Assembly: GCA_937124965.1 (NCBI GenBank)
Contig: CAKZLB010000032.1
Span: 94,968 to 158,967, forward strand
Origin: an uncultured Bacteroidota bacterium
GTDB taxonomy: Bacteria > Bacteroidota > Bacteroidia > NS11-12g > UBA9320
Direction: 5' to 3'
DNA length: 64,000 nucleotides
Shown: piece by piece, positions 39,713-48,252 of the stretch
Layout of the letters: each line of letters starts with the position of its first letter
How positions within the stretch are numbered: the stretch's first letter is position 1
Translations under genes and position numbers: made by a program
The notes under the pieces: generated by a model
Databases searched by the model: none
Seen by the model: only the letters and a program-made list of their open reading frames with translations
Told to the model about the DNA's origin: nothing

Positions 39713-39757
39713 AGAAGGTTTGGAATAAATGCTAATGGAGAGGTCTTAGGATACTAA
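39713..39757 (+). pseudogene. Decayed 3' end of a copy of the gene at 36828
   Basis: Read in frame, the last 14 codons give RFGINANGEVLGY and a stop, against GFGMNAFGEVLAP and a stop in the intact gene; 31 of 42 bases agree. The sequence upstream of it no longer resembles the gene. It suggests that the second gene type was once present a second time, at the end of the duplicated block. Its stop runs 4 bases into the end of the convergent dehydrogenase gene. Confidence 0.5.
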
Positions 39758-40710
39758 CTCCCAACACCCATCGCACTTAATTGCTTCAACATTTCCGCAA
39801 CCATCGTTTCTAAGTTATAATCTGGCTTCCAATTCCAATCATTTTTTGCAGCAGAATCATCAATACTAGTCGGCCAGCTTTCAGCAATTTTCTGACGACC
39901 GTCAATTTCATAGTCAATCGTAAAACCAGGACGTTGCCGCATAATTTCTTCTGAAAGTGTTTTTGGATCGAAACTCATTCCAGATAGGTTATACGAACTA
40001 CGAATCTTAATCTGACTAGGATCCGCTTCCGTAATATCAATAGTTGCTTTAATGGCGTCGTCCATATACATCATTGGCAAGCCTGTGTCCTCTTTTAAGA
40101 AACACGTGTAGCTATTTTGAATAAGTGCCTGATGAAAAATATCCACCGCATAATCAGTAGTTCCTCCTCCTGGTTTTGCCTTCCACCCAATCAAACCAGG
40201 ATATCGAATGCTTCGAACATCCAAGCCATATTTTTCGTAATAATATTCGCAAAAACGTTCACCAGCTAATTTAGAAATACCATAAATCGTATTTGGGTCC
40301 ATCACACAGTTTTGTGGAGTATTAATTCTTGGCGTATTGGGTCCAAAAACCGCAATTGAACTTGGCCAAAAAACACGTTTTACTTTATGATCAATACAAG
40401 CGTCAAACACTGAAAACATTCCTTCCATGTTTAAGTCCCATCCTTTTCGTGGAAATTTCTCAGCGGTAGCACTTAACATAGCGGCCAGATGATACACCAT
40501 CGTTGGTTTGTGCTCTGAAAAGACAGCCTCAAGCGCAGCCCTATCCATTACATTTAACTCAACATATGGACCTAAATCCAGCTTCTCATCAATTGCTGGT
40601 TTAATGTCGGAACATACTACATTATCTTTTCCATACTTGTCACGTAAGGTCGCTGCTAAGTCAGTACCAACTTGTCCTTCCGATCCGAGAATTAATATCT
40701 TTTCAGCCAT
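39754..40710 (-). CDS. L-threonine 3-dehydrogenase, short-chain (GalE-like) type
   Basis: 318 residues. An extended short-chain dehydrogenase: NAD loop GSEGQVGTDLA at 9-19, catalytic YGISK (Tyr and Lys), serine in WPSSIAVFG. The sequence RYPGLIGWKAKPGGGTTDYAV and ETDP-like turns fit the bacterial short-chain threonine dehydrogenase group, which converts L-threonine to 2-amino-3-ketobutyrate. The expected partner Kbl is not in the window. It lies 30 bases downstream of the glycosyltransferase gene on the same strand. Confidence 0.85.
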   Translation of the reverse strand: MAEKILILGSEGQVGTDLAATLRDKYGKDNVVCSDIKPAIDEKLDLGPYVELNVMDRAALEAVFSEHKPTMVYHLAAMLSATAEKFPRKGWDLNMEGMFSVFDACIDHKVKRVFWPSSIAVFGPNTPRINTPQNCVMDPNTIYGISKLAGERFCEYYYEKYGLDVRSIRYPGLIGWKAKPGGGTTDYAVDIFHQALIQNSYTCFLKEDTGLPMMYMDDAIKATIDITEADPSQIKIRSSYNLSGMSFDPKTLSEEIMRQRPGFTIDYEIDGRQKIAESWPTSIDDSAAKNDWNWKPDYNLETMVAEMLKQLSAMGVGS

Positions 40711-40740
40711 TTATATGAGTGGATTAGGTTTCAAAATAAA

Positions 40741-41853
40741 CTAAATATTTAGAACTTTCTTATACGAATTTTCAGTCTTATCTATCATGCTAGAAACTGT
40801 AAACTCTTGTGCTTTTAATAGTGCCTGACTACGTATAGTGTTCGCAAAATCACGATTGTCTAGCATTAATTCAACGTGTTCAGCCAGTGAATTCGCATCA
40901 CCTACTTCCGCAAGCAAGCCTGTTTGGTTATGAATAACCATTTCAGGTATTCCTCCGGCACGCGTAGCTACGACAGGTGTTTTCGACGCAAACGCATCCA
41001 GTATTGTTGTTCCTAAACCTTCTGTTTTCGAAGTAAACAAGAGTACATCAATGTTTGGATAAACGCTTGGCAAGTCTTTTCTAAAACCCGCAAAAATCAC
41101 CTTATCAGTAATTCCTAACGTGTTGGAATAATTCTTCAACTCCTCTTCTAATTCTCCCTTTCCAAAAATTAAAAACGTAACATCATTTCTATTTTTACAA
41201 ACCTCTTTAGCAGTTTTTAAGAAGGTAAAGTAGTCTTTATGGTCGGCCAGCGCCGAAAAGTTCGCGACTAATTTTTCATTCTTGTCTACATGTAGTTCCT
41301 CGCGCAAATTGATAGGAGTTACGTTCTCAAAGCGTGTTAAATCTACTCCAGAATGAATGGTTAATACTTTTACATGTTCTGCGTGAATTTTTGGCTCGAC
41401 CATACTGCGAATCAAATCAGATACGCAAGCGATTACTTTAATCTGTTTGTAATTGTATTTAAAACGAGAAAACCATGATTTTCCGATTTCAAAATCCACT
41501 CGTCGACTCAGAAATATAGGTACTTTATTACCAAAAAATAGAGACGATAACACAGCAGTTGTATGAGCATGAGCATCGTGAGCGTGGATTATATTTGTCT
41601 TGTGCATCCGACAAAATTTTGCAAGACTATATGCCGCTCCTATATCAAATCCAGATCGTTTATTATATAACACCCTCTCATCAATTGTTAACCGAGAAGC
41701 TAAAATACTTTCATTTGGACAAAAAACGGCTGAGTTGTACCCTCTATCCTTTAAACCAGAATGTAAATAGTATAGTTGCTGTTCGCCACCTCGCCACGAC
41801 AACGGTGAACTAACATGCAGTACATTTATGGGTTTTTGTTTAGGGTTACTCAT
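40741..41853 (-). CDS. Glycosyltransferase family 4 enzyme
   Basis: 370 residues. GT-B fold: N-domain with SPLSWRGGEQQLYYL (the glycine-rich acceptor loop) and DAHAHTTA; C-domain with FGKGELEEEL and the donor site TSKTEGLGTTILDAFASKTPVVAT, including the ExxxxxxxE motif, then AGGIPEMV. It is cytoplasmic or membrane-associated and transfers a sugar from a nucleotide donor onto lipid or polysaccharide acceptors. The sugar cannot be read from the sequence. No other polysaccharide genes are near. Confidence 0.9.
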   Translation of the reverse strand: MSNPKQKPINVLHVSSPLSWRGGEQQLYYLHSGLKDRGYNSAVFCPNESILASRLTIDERVLYNKRSGFDIGAAYSLAKFCRMHKTNIIHAHDAHAHTTAVLSSLFFGNKVPIFLSRRVDFEIGKSWFSRFKYNYKQIKVIACVSDLIRSMVEPKIHAEHVKVLTIHSGVDLTRFENVTPINLREELHVDKNEKLVANFSALADHKDYFTFLKTAKEVCKNRNDVTFLIFGKGELEEELKNYSNTLGITDKVIFAGFRKDLPSVYPNIDVLLFTSKTEGLGTTILDAFASKTPVVATRAGGIPEMVIHNQTGLLAEVGDANSLAEHVELMLDNRDFANTIRSQALLKAQEFTVSSMIDKTENSYKKVLNI

Positions 41854-42037
41854 TTACTATACAAAGGTGATATAAAAAAGTAGCAATTTATGTGAGAATA
41901 GATATTTATCGATGTCGAAAACTTATACCATTCAATCATACCCTACTTGTGCATTTATTCACTTATTTTAGGCCATTAAATAGATTGAAAACCATCATTT
42001 TCCGATTAGGGCATGAGGTTTAAATGACATTACGTAA

Positions 42038-42045
42038 TAAATTTG
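42038..42045 (+). promoter_or_regulatory. Bacteroidota -7 element before anmK
   Basis: TAAATTTG matches TAnnTTTG, with a leader of about 70 bases to the anmK ATG. The leader carries purine-rich GGAGG-like text (AGGAGGATAA at about 42059) too far from the start to act as its ribosome-binding site. Confidence 0.4.
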
Positions 42046-42114
42046 CGCTCTGTCTTTAGGAGGATAATAAAAGAGGGGAAAGGTGAATAATAAAACACAA
42101 CTTAATTTAGCAAC

Positions 42115-43203
42115 ATGAGAACATATAAAGTGATTGGCGTTATGTCGGGAACGTCTATGGATGGAATTGACTTAGCACACTGTGAATTAACCGAGCAAGA
42201 AAGTGGAAAATGGTCATATAAAATTGTAGCTGCCAAAACATATGAATATAATGATTTATGGCGATTGCGCTTATCAAAACTTCGAAACCAAAACGCCTTA
42301 AACGTATACAAAACCGACAGATACTTTGGAGAGTATATCGGAGAGTTAATCAATGAATTTATCGCAGAGCATGACTTAGATGTTGATTTAATTGGGTCAC
42401 ATGGACATACTATTTTCCATCAACCAGAAAGTAATATTAGCTATCAAATTGGATCAGTGAGTGCAATTGCTGCTGTTACGGATATTCCAACTGTCGGCAA
42501 CTTTAGAGCATTAGACGTAGCAAAATACGGAGAAGGCGCTCCTATTTCAGGCATCGGTGACACCTTATTATTTTCAGAATACGATGTGTGCTTAAACCTT
42601 GGTGGATTTGCAAATATTTCAACCGTTACAGACGATAAGCCTATTGCTTATGATATATGCCCGTGTAATATTTTATTGAATCGAATTGCACGAGAATTTG
42701 GTCAAGAATATGATGAAGACGGTAAAATTGCAGAGCAAGGTAGTATTGACTATGATTTATTGTCTGATTTAAACAGCATTGAATATTATTCGCTTCCTCA
42801 CCCAAAGTCACTAGGCCGAGAATGGATTAACGAAAATTTCTGGTACCGAGTTAGAAATAGTGACGCTTCGAAAGAAGATCGCATGAAAACGTTAGTAGAT
42901 CACATTGCACAACAAATTGGCGAAAACATTGAAAATTTGACCTCTGAATCTTCAACCAAAAAGGTACTTGTAACTGGTGGAGGTGCGTTCAACAAATCAT
43001 TGATAGATCATTTACGTACACATACAGATGCTGAAATTGTAGTTCCCGAAAGTCAACTTATCGACTATAAAGAAGCCCTCATTTTTGGGTTACTCGGTGT
43101 TTTAAGAATTGAAAATAAACCAAACATTTTGAGCAGTTACACTGGTGCTGATAGTGATTCTGTTGCTGGTGAATTGGCAGGTGACTTTTCGAATATTAAA
43201 TAA
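42115..43203 (+). CDS. anmK: Anhydro-N-acetylmuramic acid kinase
   Basis: 362 residues. Sugar-kinase fold with the AnmK signature GVMSGTSMDGIDLA at 9-22, SHGHTIFHQP, VGNFRALDVA with GEGAPI, LNLGGFANIST, and VTGGGAFNKSLI in the second ATP domain. It opens and phosphorylates anhydro-MurNAc released from peptidoglycan so the sugar can be reused. The stop codon is followed directly by the start of the next gene. Confidence 0.95.
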   Translation: MRTYKVIGVMSGTSMDGIDLAHCELTEQESGKWSYKIVAAKTYEYNDLWRLRLSKLRNQNALNVYKTDRYFGEYIGELINEFIAEHDLDVDLIGSHGHTIFHQPESNISYQIGSVSAIAAVTDIPTVGNFRALDVAKYGEGAPISGIGDTLLFSEYDVCLNLGGFANISTVTDDKPIAYDICPCNILLNRIAREFGQEYDEDGKIAEQGSIDYDLLSDLNSIEYYSLPHPKSLGREWINENFWYRVRNSDASKEDRMKTLVDHIAQQIGENIENLTSESSTKKVLVTGGGAFNKSLIDHLRTHTDAEIVVPESQLIDYKEALIFGLLGVLRIENKPNILSSYTGADSDSVAGELAGDFSNIK

Positions 43204-44889
43204 ATGAAAAAGGCATTGACCATATTAAGCATTATGCTAATGTGTCAATGCACATTTGCACAGTCACCGAATAAAATAATTCAAACGACTGGACTAAGTT
43301 TTCCGCATGGATTTAATGCCTTTGAGGCTGATAATTCAATATTTTTCAATGCGTTCCATCCTGAAAAAGGATTTCAATTATTTCAATTAAAAGGTGAGCG
43401 GTTAATTCAAGTTTCCTATTTCAAACAAAAGCTGGAGAAAAAGGAAGTTGCAGAAAATCTTCAGGGAGCTCAAACATCCAATTACGCTTGGTTTAATAAT
43501 CAATTATACTTTTTTGCAAAAGGTAAAGGTGTGGAAACAGGCTTGTATTCTTACAGTTTTGGTAAGCCAAAATTAGTTTATGAGTGTGAGGCTATGTCCA
43601 ACGGATATTTGCAAAGTACAATGCTTTCTACTCAAGTCGTCGTTCCGAGAGAAGAAGGTAAAGAATATCATCATATCATCATTGATAGTCGGCATAAAAT
43701 TGTGCGATATAAACTCGATTTTAACACGATATGTACAGATTTAATTATTTCTAAGCGAAAAAATTACGCAGTGCTTAATGGCTTATTGGGTGAGTTGACT
43801 ATCAGTAAACAAAAGGTTCATTTTTATCCTGTTAATTTTAAGGATAATACGTTAGAGCACGTTAGGAGTTTGAAGATATTTAAATACGGTTTGTTGTTCG
43901 TTGGCTACAAGGATAAAAGTTCCGTTTTAGGACATATTGATCGAAAAAATGTGCTCAAAACGTACATAATAAGTGAAGGCACTTTTGATAATTTTTTAGT
44001 CGTTGAACCAAAGCTTTCGGAAGAAGCCCTTTCTGCTTATTTCATGGTTCATTCAAACGGACAAAGCACTTTACTCCATTTTAAACGGAACACAACTCCC
44101 AAAAAAATAAAAGAATTTAGAGAGCGAACGGAGATTACCTCCAGCACATACATCTCTGGGCAACCTTTAATTTCGTGCGCAAGTCAGTACTCTTCTAATG
44201 TGTTTATGCTGAACAGCAATTCGTTAGAAAAAGTAAAACTAAGGAGACTAACCAGTATTGGCAATATAACTCAACTCAATGATGAACTAGTTTTTATCGC
44301 AACCGAAGAAACAGAACCATCACTTTTTGCGTTAGAACGTTCGGCACCACCAATGATTGCTAACAGCAGTTTTGATGTTTTTGACTTTTGGAAAAATGGA
44401 AGAATTGTTGGGAGAGTATCTGCTAAAAGCAATCGTAGGATGTCAACTATTTCTTATAGTATCATCTCTGGAAATAAGGGAGATGCATTTGAAATCAACA
44501 GTGTTACAGGAGAAATACGAATTAAAAACGCATATGCCCTTAAGTCAAACAACCTTTCAACCTACAAATTAGGCATACAGGCAAAAGAAAGATTGAGTGG
44601 GAATAGTATTGGATACGTCACACTTTCTGTGAAAAAAGAACGACCTTTCACTCGAGAAAATTTGAGAGAAACGTTAATGTTCTTCCCTGATTTCTCAAGA
44701 CCTCAAACGCTTACAACAAATAATTTACCCGACGGAGAGGTAGTTTTGGTATACGATGTTAACTTTAAAATGGTAGATTTACTGTTTGTGAAAAATGGTG
44801 CTATCGTTCTACCTTCGTACCCTCCTGGAATATATGTACTCAATGTACGCAACAAAGAAAATTTATATCAAAAAATAGAATTACAATAA
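43204..44889 (+). CDS. Secreted protein with cadherin-like repeat and T9SS-like C-terminus
   Basis: 561 residues with a signal peptide at 1-20 (ending TFAQ). Residues about 25-380 form strand-rich blocks of roughly 45-55 residues that suggest a propeller (LFQLKGERLIQVSYF, LFALERSAPPM). At about 390-480 lies a cadherin-like domain with the calcium-type signature ISGNKGDAFEINSVTGEIRI. The last 75 residues have the T9SS-like pattern (FPDFSRPQTL, PPGIYVLNVRN), though the leading PNP motif is replaced by FPDF. It starts 1 base after anmK and its TAA overlaps the ATG of the next gene (TAATG), which ties three unrelated functions into one operon. Confidence 0.7.
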   Translation: MKKALTILSIMLMCQCTFAQSPNKIIQTTGLSFPHGFNAFEADNSIFFNAFHPEKGFQLFQLKGERLIQVSYFKQKLEKKEVAENLQGAQTSNYAWFNNQLYFFAKGKGVETGLYSYSFGKPKLVYECEAMSNGYLQSTMLSTQVVVPREEGKEYHHIIIDSRHKIVRYKLDFNTICTDLIISKRKNYAVLNGLLGELTISKQKVHFYPVNFKDNTLEHVRSLKIFKYGLLFVGYKDKSSVLGHIDRKNVLKTYIISEGTFDNFLVVEPKLSEEALSAYFMVHSNGQSTLLHFKRNTTPKKIKEFRERTEITSSTYISGQPLISCASQYSSNVFMLNSNSLEKVKLRRLTSIGNITQLNDELVFIATEETEPSLFALERSAPPMIANSSFDVFDFWKNGRIVGRVSAKSNRRMSTISYSIISGNKGDAFEINSVTGEIRIKNAYALKSNNLSTYKLGIQAKERLSGNSIGYVTLSVKKERPFTRENLRETLMFFPDFSRPQTLTTNNLPDGEVVLVYDVNFKMVDLLFVKNGAIVLPSYPPGIYVLNVRNKENLYQKIELQ

Positions 44890-46136
44890 TGGAAGATCTA
44901 CTCAAAAAGTTCGAAAACAAGAAACCTGAAATAATATTTGAATGGAATGATGATATTACTGACGCAAGAGGTTGGTTGGTTATAAATTCATTAACGAATG
45001 GCTCTGCTGGTGGTGGCACACGAATGCGAAAAGGACTTGATGTTCGAGAAGTAGAATCGTTAGCTAAAACTATGGAAATTAAGTTTTCAGTGAGTGGCCC
45101 TCCAATTGGTGGAGCAAAATCTGGAATTAATTTCGACCCAAAAGATCCTCGTAAAAGAGGTGTCCTTGAAAGATGGTATGCTGCAATTGCACCTTTACTC
45201 AAAGCCTATTATGGCACGGGTGGCGATATGAATGTTGACCAAAACCATGAGGTAATTCCTATTCTTGCTGAACATGGTATTTTACACCCTCAAGAAGGAA
45301 CTGTAAATGGACACTTTAAAGATTATACTGCCGAAGAAAAACTTCAAGCAGTTGAACGTCTTCGAACAGGTATTCTACTTGAAATGGAAGATGAACGTTT
45401 TACACCGTCTCTTGAGAAGAAATATACCATTGGTGATTTAGCCACAGGATGGGGTGTTGCTGAAGCTGTACGTCATTATTACGGCATTTGGGGTGGAATG
45501 ATGAACCACAAACGTGCAATTATCCAAGGATGGGGTAACGTTGCTGCTGCTGCTGCATTCTATCTAGCCAAAAATGGAGTATCCGTAGTTGGAATCATCG
45601 ATAAAGAGGGCGGTTTAATAAAAGAAAATGGGTTTACACTTGACGAAATTACTGACCTATTTATTAACAGAAACGGAAATAAACTTGCTGCTGAAAACAT
45701 GCTAAGTTTTGACGAAGTGAATGAGAAAATTTGGAAGTTAAAATCTGAAATTTTCATTCCAGGAGCTGGTTCAAGACTTGTAACCGAACAAAATGTTAAA
45801 GACATGATTGATGGTGGTATGGAAGTTATAAGTTGTGGAGCCAATGTACCATTTGCTGATAAGGAAATCTTTATGGGGCCAATTTCAAAATTAGCCGATG
45901 ATAATATTGCAGTAATTCCAGACTTTATTGCAAACTGCGGAATGGCAAGAGTGTTTGCTTATTTACAGAGTCGAGACTGCATCGTAAAAGACGTTAATAT
46001 TCTACTTGACGCATCTGACATTATCGAAAAAGCGATGATTAAAGTGCATCAGTTTAACAATAAGTCTGTTGGCATAAGCGCAAAAGCATTAGAGCTTAGC
46101 ATTATGACCGTTATGAAAGGTCAAGCTTCTGCCTAA
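44889..46136 (+). CDS. Glu/Leu/Phe/Val dehydrogenase
   Basis: 415 residues. The catalytic domain shows GGGTRMRKG (substrate loop) and GPPIGGAKSGI with the catalytic lysine; the proton-relay aspartate lies in GTGGDMNVD. The NAD(P) domain has IIQGWGNVAAAAAF. The family interconverts amino acids and 2-oxo acids with NAD(P). The sequence does not decide between glutamate and branched-chain substrates; GxGNV after the Q differs slightly from GlnDH. It overlaps the previous gene by one base and precedes the protease gene by 11 bases. Confidence 0.85.
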   Translation: MEDLLKKFENKKPEIIFEWNDDITDARGWLVINSLTNGSAGGGTRMRKGLDVREVESLAKTMEIKFSVSGPPIGGAKSGINFDPKDPRKRGVLERWYAAIAPLLKAYYGTGGDMNVDQNHEVIPILAEHGILHPQEGTVNGHFKDYTAEEKLQAVERLRTGILLEMEDERFTPSLEKKYTIGDLATGWGVAEAVRHYYGIWGGMMNHKRAIIQGWGNVAAAAAFYLAKNGVSVVGIIDKEGGLIKENGFTLDEITDLFINRNGNKLAAENMLSFDEVNEKIWKLKSEIFIPGAGSRLVTEQNVKDMIDGGMEVISCGANVPFADKEIFMGPISKLADDNIAVIPDFIANCGMARVFAYLQSRDCIVKDVNILLDASDIIEKAMIKVHQFNNKSVGISAKALELSIMTVMKGQASA

Positions 46137-46147
46137 AGGACTAAAAT

Positions 46148-47623
46148 TTGGCAAAAAAGAATTCTTCTGAACCACTGATTTATGCAGTATTGCTTTGTCT
46201 TGGGGTGCTTTTTGGTTTGTTATGGAACCGAATTGTAAAACATGAAAAGCTAAATGCAGATACTAAGATTGAGCAGGTCATGGGCTTGGTCGAGAGTGAG
46301 TATGTCGACTCTGTCTCCGCTTCTGATATTGAAGACAAGGCAATAAATGAACTACTCTCTTCTTTCGACCCTCATTCTGTGTACATACCTGCTCAATATG
46401 TTGAAATGGCAAGTCAAGACCTCAAAGGTGGTTTTCAAGGAATTGGTATAGAGTTTTCCGTGTTGAACGACACACCAAATGTTGTTAGAGTAATTAAAGA
46501 TGGCCCGGCCGCTATGGCTAAACTAAAGCCAGGAGATCGTATCATCAAAGTAGATACCATCAATCTAATTGGTCTTAAAAATGCCGATATCATAAACGCA
46601 ATAAAAGGCAATAAAAACACCTCTTTTGTTGGAACAATTTATAGAAAGTCAACAAAAGAAACTCTTTCAATTACCATTGATCGTGGAACAGTTAAAACAC
46701 CAAGTGTTTATTCAGGTCTGATAAATGACCAAACAATCTATGCTAAAATTGAGCATTTTGCTGAAAAAACACATTCTGAGTTTACAGAGCAAGTAAAGAA
46801 GTTAATGGCCTCCGGAAAAGTGACCGGAATGGTTTTAGACCTCAGAGGAAACCCTGGAGGGTATTTACAAACGGCTATCAAGCTATTGGATGAGTTTGTA
46901 GATGGCAATGACATTCTTGCGTATACACAATCCAAAGGTGGTAAAAGAAAGGAATACAGAGCTTCTAATGGAGGTATGTGTAAAGATCTAAAAGTTGTGT
47001 GTTTGGTCAACAATCGTTCTGCATCAGCAAGTGAAATTGTTTCGGGTGCTTTACAAGATTTAGACAAAGCCGTTATTATTGGCAGTCAAACCTACGGAAA
47101 AGGTCTAGTTCAAGAAACCTTCCAGCTCAAAGATGGAGCGCAAATACGACTAACAGTATCAAGGTACTACATTCCTTCAGGCAGATCTATTCAAAAACCA
47201 TACGACGATAAAGGATATCAGGACTTGGACTCCTTGGAAATCTTAGAGCTTGAAAAGCCGTATAAAACCAAAAATGGACGTGTTGTAAAAAGTTCTGGTG
47301 GTATTACCCCAGATATATACTATACGCCAAGTGACGCATCCATTTCGTATCATCAGTTAGGCAATTACACAAGCCAACTGGTTGATAAAAACATAAATCG
47401 ATGGAGTAACATGACGTCAGATGATTGGCTTAAATCAAAAGAAGTTTCAGCTGAAATCGAAGATGTTCTTCAAGACTCAGTAATTTACAAAAACCCTGTT
47501 ACCAATCGATTGGTTTACCAGTTGTTTGGTATTGGCGAATCGTACAAACAGTCATTTGGTGTCGATTCTATGATTATGAAGTCCGTTTATGAACTAAACA
47601 ATCATTCATTACTCAATCCCTAA
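46148..47623 (+). CDS. C-terminal processing peptidase (S41, CtpA/Prc type)
   Basis: 491 residues with a TTG start. One transmembrane or signal helix at 10-26 (LIYAVLLCLGVLFGLLW) anchors it at the inner membrane facing the periplasm. A PDZ domain spans about 85-180 (GIGIEFSVLNDTPNVVRV). The protease domain has the GNPGGYL loop and the Ser/Lys dyad S293 (SASASE) and K318 (YGKGLVQ), 25 residues apart as in Tsp/Prc. Such proteases cut at C-termini of periplasmic or membrane proteins. Its 3' end overlaps by 15 bases the end of the convergent lipoprotein gene. Confidence 0.93.
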   Translation: MAKKNSSEPLIYAVLLCLGVLFGLLWNRIVKHEKLNADTKIEQVMGLVESEYVDSVSASDIEDKAINELLSSFDPHSVYIPAQYVEMASQDLKGGFQGIGIEFSVLNDTPNVVRVIKDGPAAMAKLKPGDRIIKVDTINLIGLKNADIINAIKGNKNTSFVGTIYRKSTKETLSITIDRGTVKTPSVYSGLINDQTIYAKIEHFAEKTHSEFTEQVKKLMASGKVTGMVLDLRGNPGGYLQTAIKLLDEFVDGNDILAYTQSKGGKRKEYRASNGGMCKDLKVVCLVNNRSASASEIVSGALQDLDKAVIIGSQTYGKGLVQETFQLKDGAQIRLTVSRYYIPSGRSIQKPYDDKGYQDLDSLEILELEKPYKTKNGRVVKSSGGITPDIYYTPSDASISYHQLGNYTSQLVDKNINRWSNMTSDDWLKSKEVSAEIEDVLQDSVIYKNPVTNRLVYQLFGIGESYKQSFGVDSMIMKSVYELNNHSLLNP

Positions 47624-47812
47624 TGCTCGTTTTGCGGAATCGTACTTTTCTTGATCTGTTTTAACCTGATCAGAAACATCTTCCAATTTAATTTCTTTTT
47701 CTGCAGGAGCATCTATTGAGTTCGTGTCTTTGTCTGAATCTTGGCTTCCCCCACAAGATACCAATGCAGCAGAGGTAAGCAATATACCGAAAGTATAAAG
47801 TAGTGTTTTCAT
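47609..47812 (-). CDS. Small acidic lipoprotein
   Basis: 67 residues. A clear lipoprotein signal with lipobox ALVSC (Cys20) is followed by a Ser/Asp-rich linker and an acidic helix (EIKLEDVSDQVKTDQEKYDSA). No family was recognised. It lies on the opposite strand to ctpA and overlaps its last codons. It lies 68 bases downstream of another small lipoprotein, with a terminator between them, so it probably has separate expression. Confidence 0.7.
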   Translation of the reverse strand: MKTLLYTFGILLTSAALVSCGGSQDSDKDTNSIDAPAEKEIKLEDVSDQVKTDQEKYDSAKRALGIE

Positions 47813-47825
47813 GTTTCAAAAATGC

Positions 47826-47860
47826 ATAAAAAAAAGGTACAGTTTCCTGTACCTTCTTTT
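47826..47860 (-). terminator. Intrinsic terminator after the heptad-rich lipoprotein
   Basis: A 9-bp perfect stem (AAGGTACAG with CTGTACCTT, loop TTTC) is flanked by A-rich sequence on its low side and T-rich on its high side, so it can act in both directions. On the minus strand it lies about 25 bases after the lipoprotein stop. Confidence 0.85.
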
Positions 47861-47880
47861 ATTAAATTTTTAGTGAAGAA

Positions 47881-48177
47881 TTAGTGAGCCATGTCCTTAA
47901 CGTCTTCTTTCATTTCTTTAACGCCTTCTTTTACGTCGTCAGCAGTTTCCTCAACATTTTCTTGCATGTCGTCCATTTTCTCGCCAACTTCTTCCATTGT
48001 TCCGTTAACTTCTTCTTTAACCTCTTCTCCGTGAGCTTTCATTTCAGCTTCAGCTTTTTCAGCTTCGGTTTGTGCAGCTTCTTCAGCAGCTTTAGGGTCT
48101 TCTTTTGGAGCAGAATTGTTACAAGCTACAAATGTAAATAGGGTAACGATTGCTAATAAAGATAATACTTTTTTCAT
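47881..48177 (-). CDS. Small lipoprotein with Lys/Glu amphipathic helical repeats
   Basis: 98 residues. Lipobox FVAC (Cys19) follows a typical signal. The mature part is one long amphipathic helix built of roughly 11-residue units rich in Glu and Lys (EEVKEEVNGTMEE, EETADDVKEGVKEMKEDVKD), a pattern seen in LEA-like and apolipoprotein-like proteins and in YtxH/CsbD-type stress proteins. It may coat a membrane surface or act in stress protection. A TATATTTG promoter and a bidirectional terminator frame it, so it is monocistronic. Confidence 0.78.
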   Translation of the reverse strand: MKKVLSLLAIVTLFTFVACNNSAPKEDPKAAEEAAQTEAEKAEAEMKAHGEEVKEEVNGTMEEVGEKMDDMQENVEETADDVKEGVKEMKEDVKDMAH

Positions 48178-48211
48178 TTTTCGAATTTTTAGGTACTTTT
48201 AAAATTGTCGA

Positions 48212-48219
48212 CAAATATA
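48212..48219 (-). promoter_or_regulatory. Bacteroidota -7 element before the heptad-rich lipoprotein
   Basis: On the minus strand the site reads TATATTTG, an exact TAnnTTTG match, about 35 bases upstream of the ATG. Confidence 0.55.
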
Positions 48220-48252
48220 AAATAATGCTATAATTATCCACACTAGACGTAA

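Noticed and set aside
47884..48141. Phe- and Ser-rich plus-strand frame
   Set aside because: It is the antisense of the Lys/Glu-repeat lipoprotein; its composition is a by-product of that gene.
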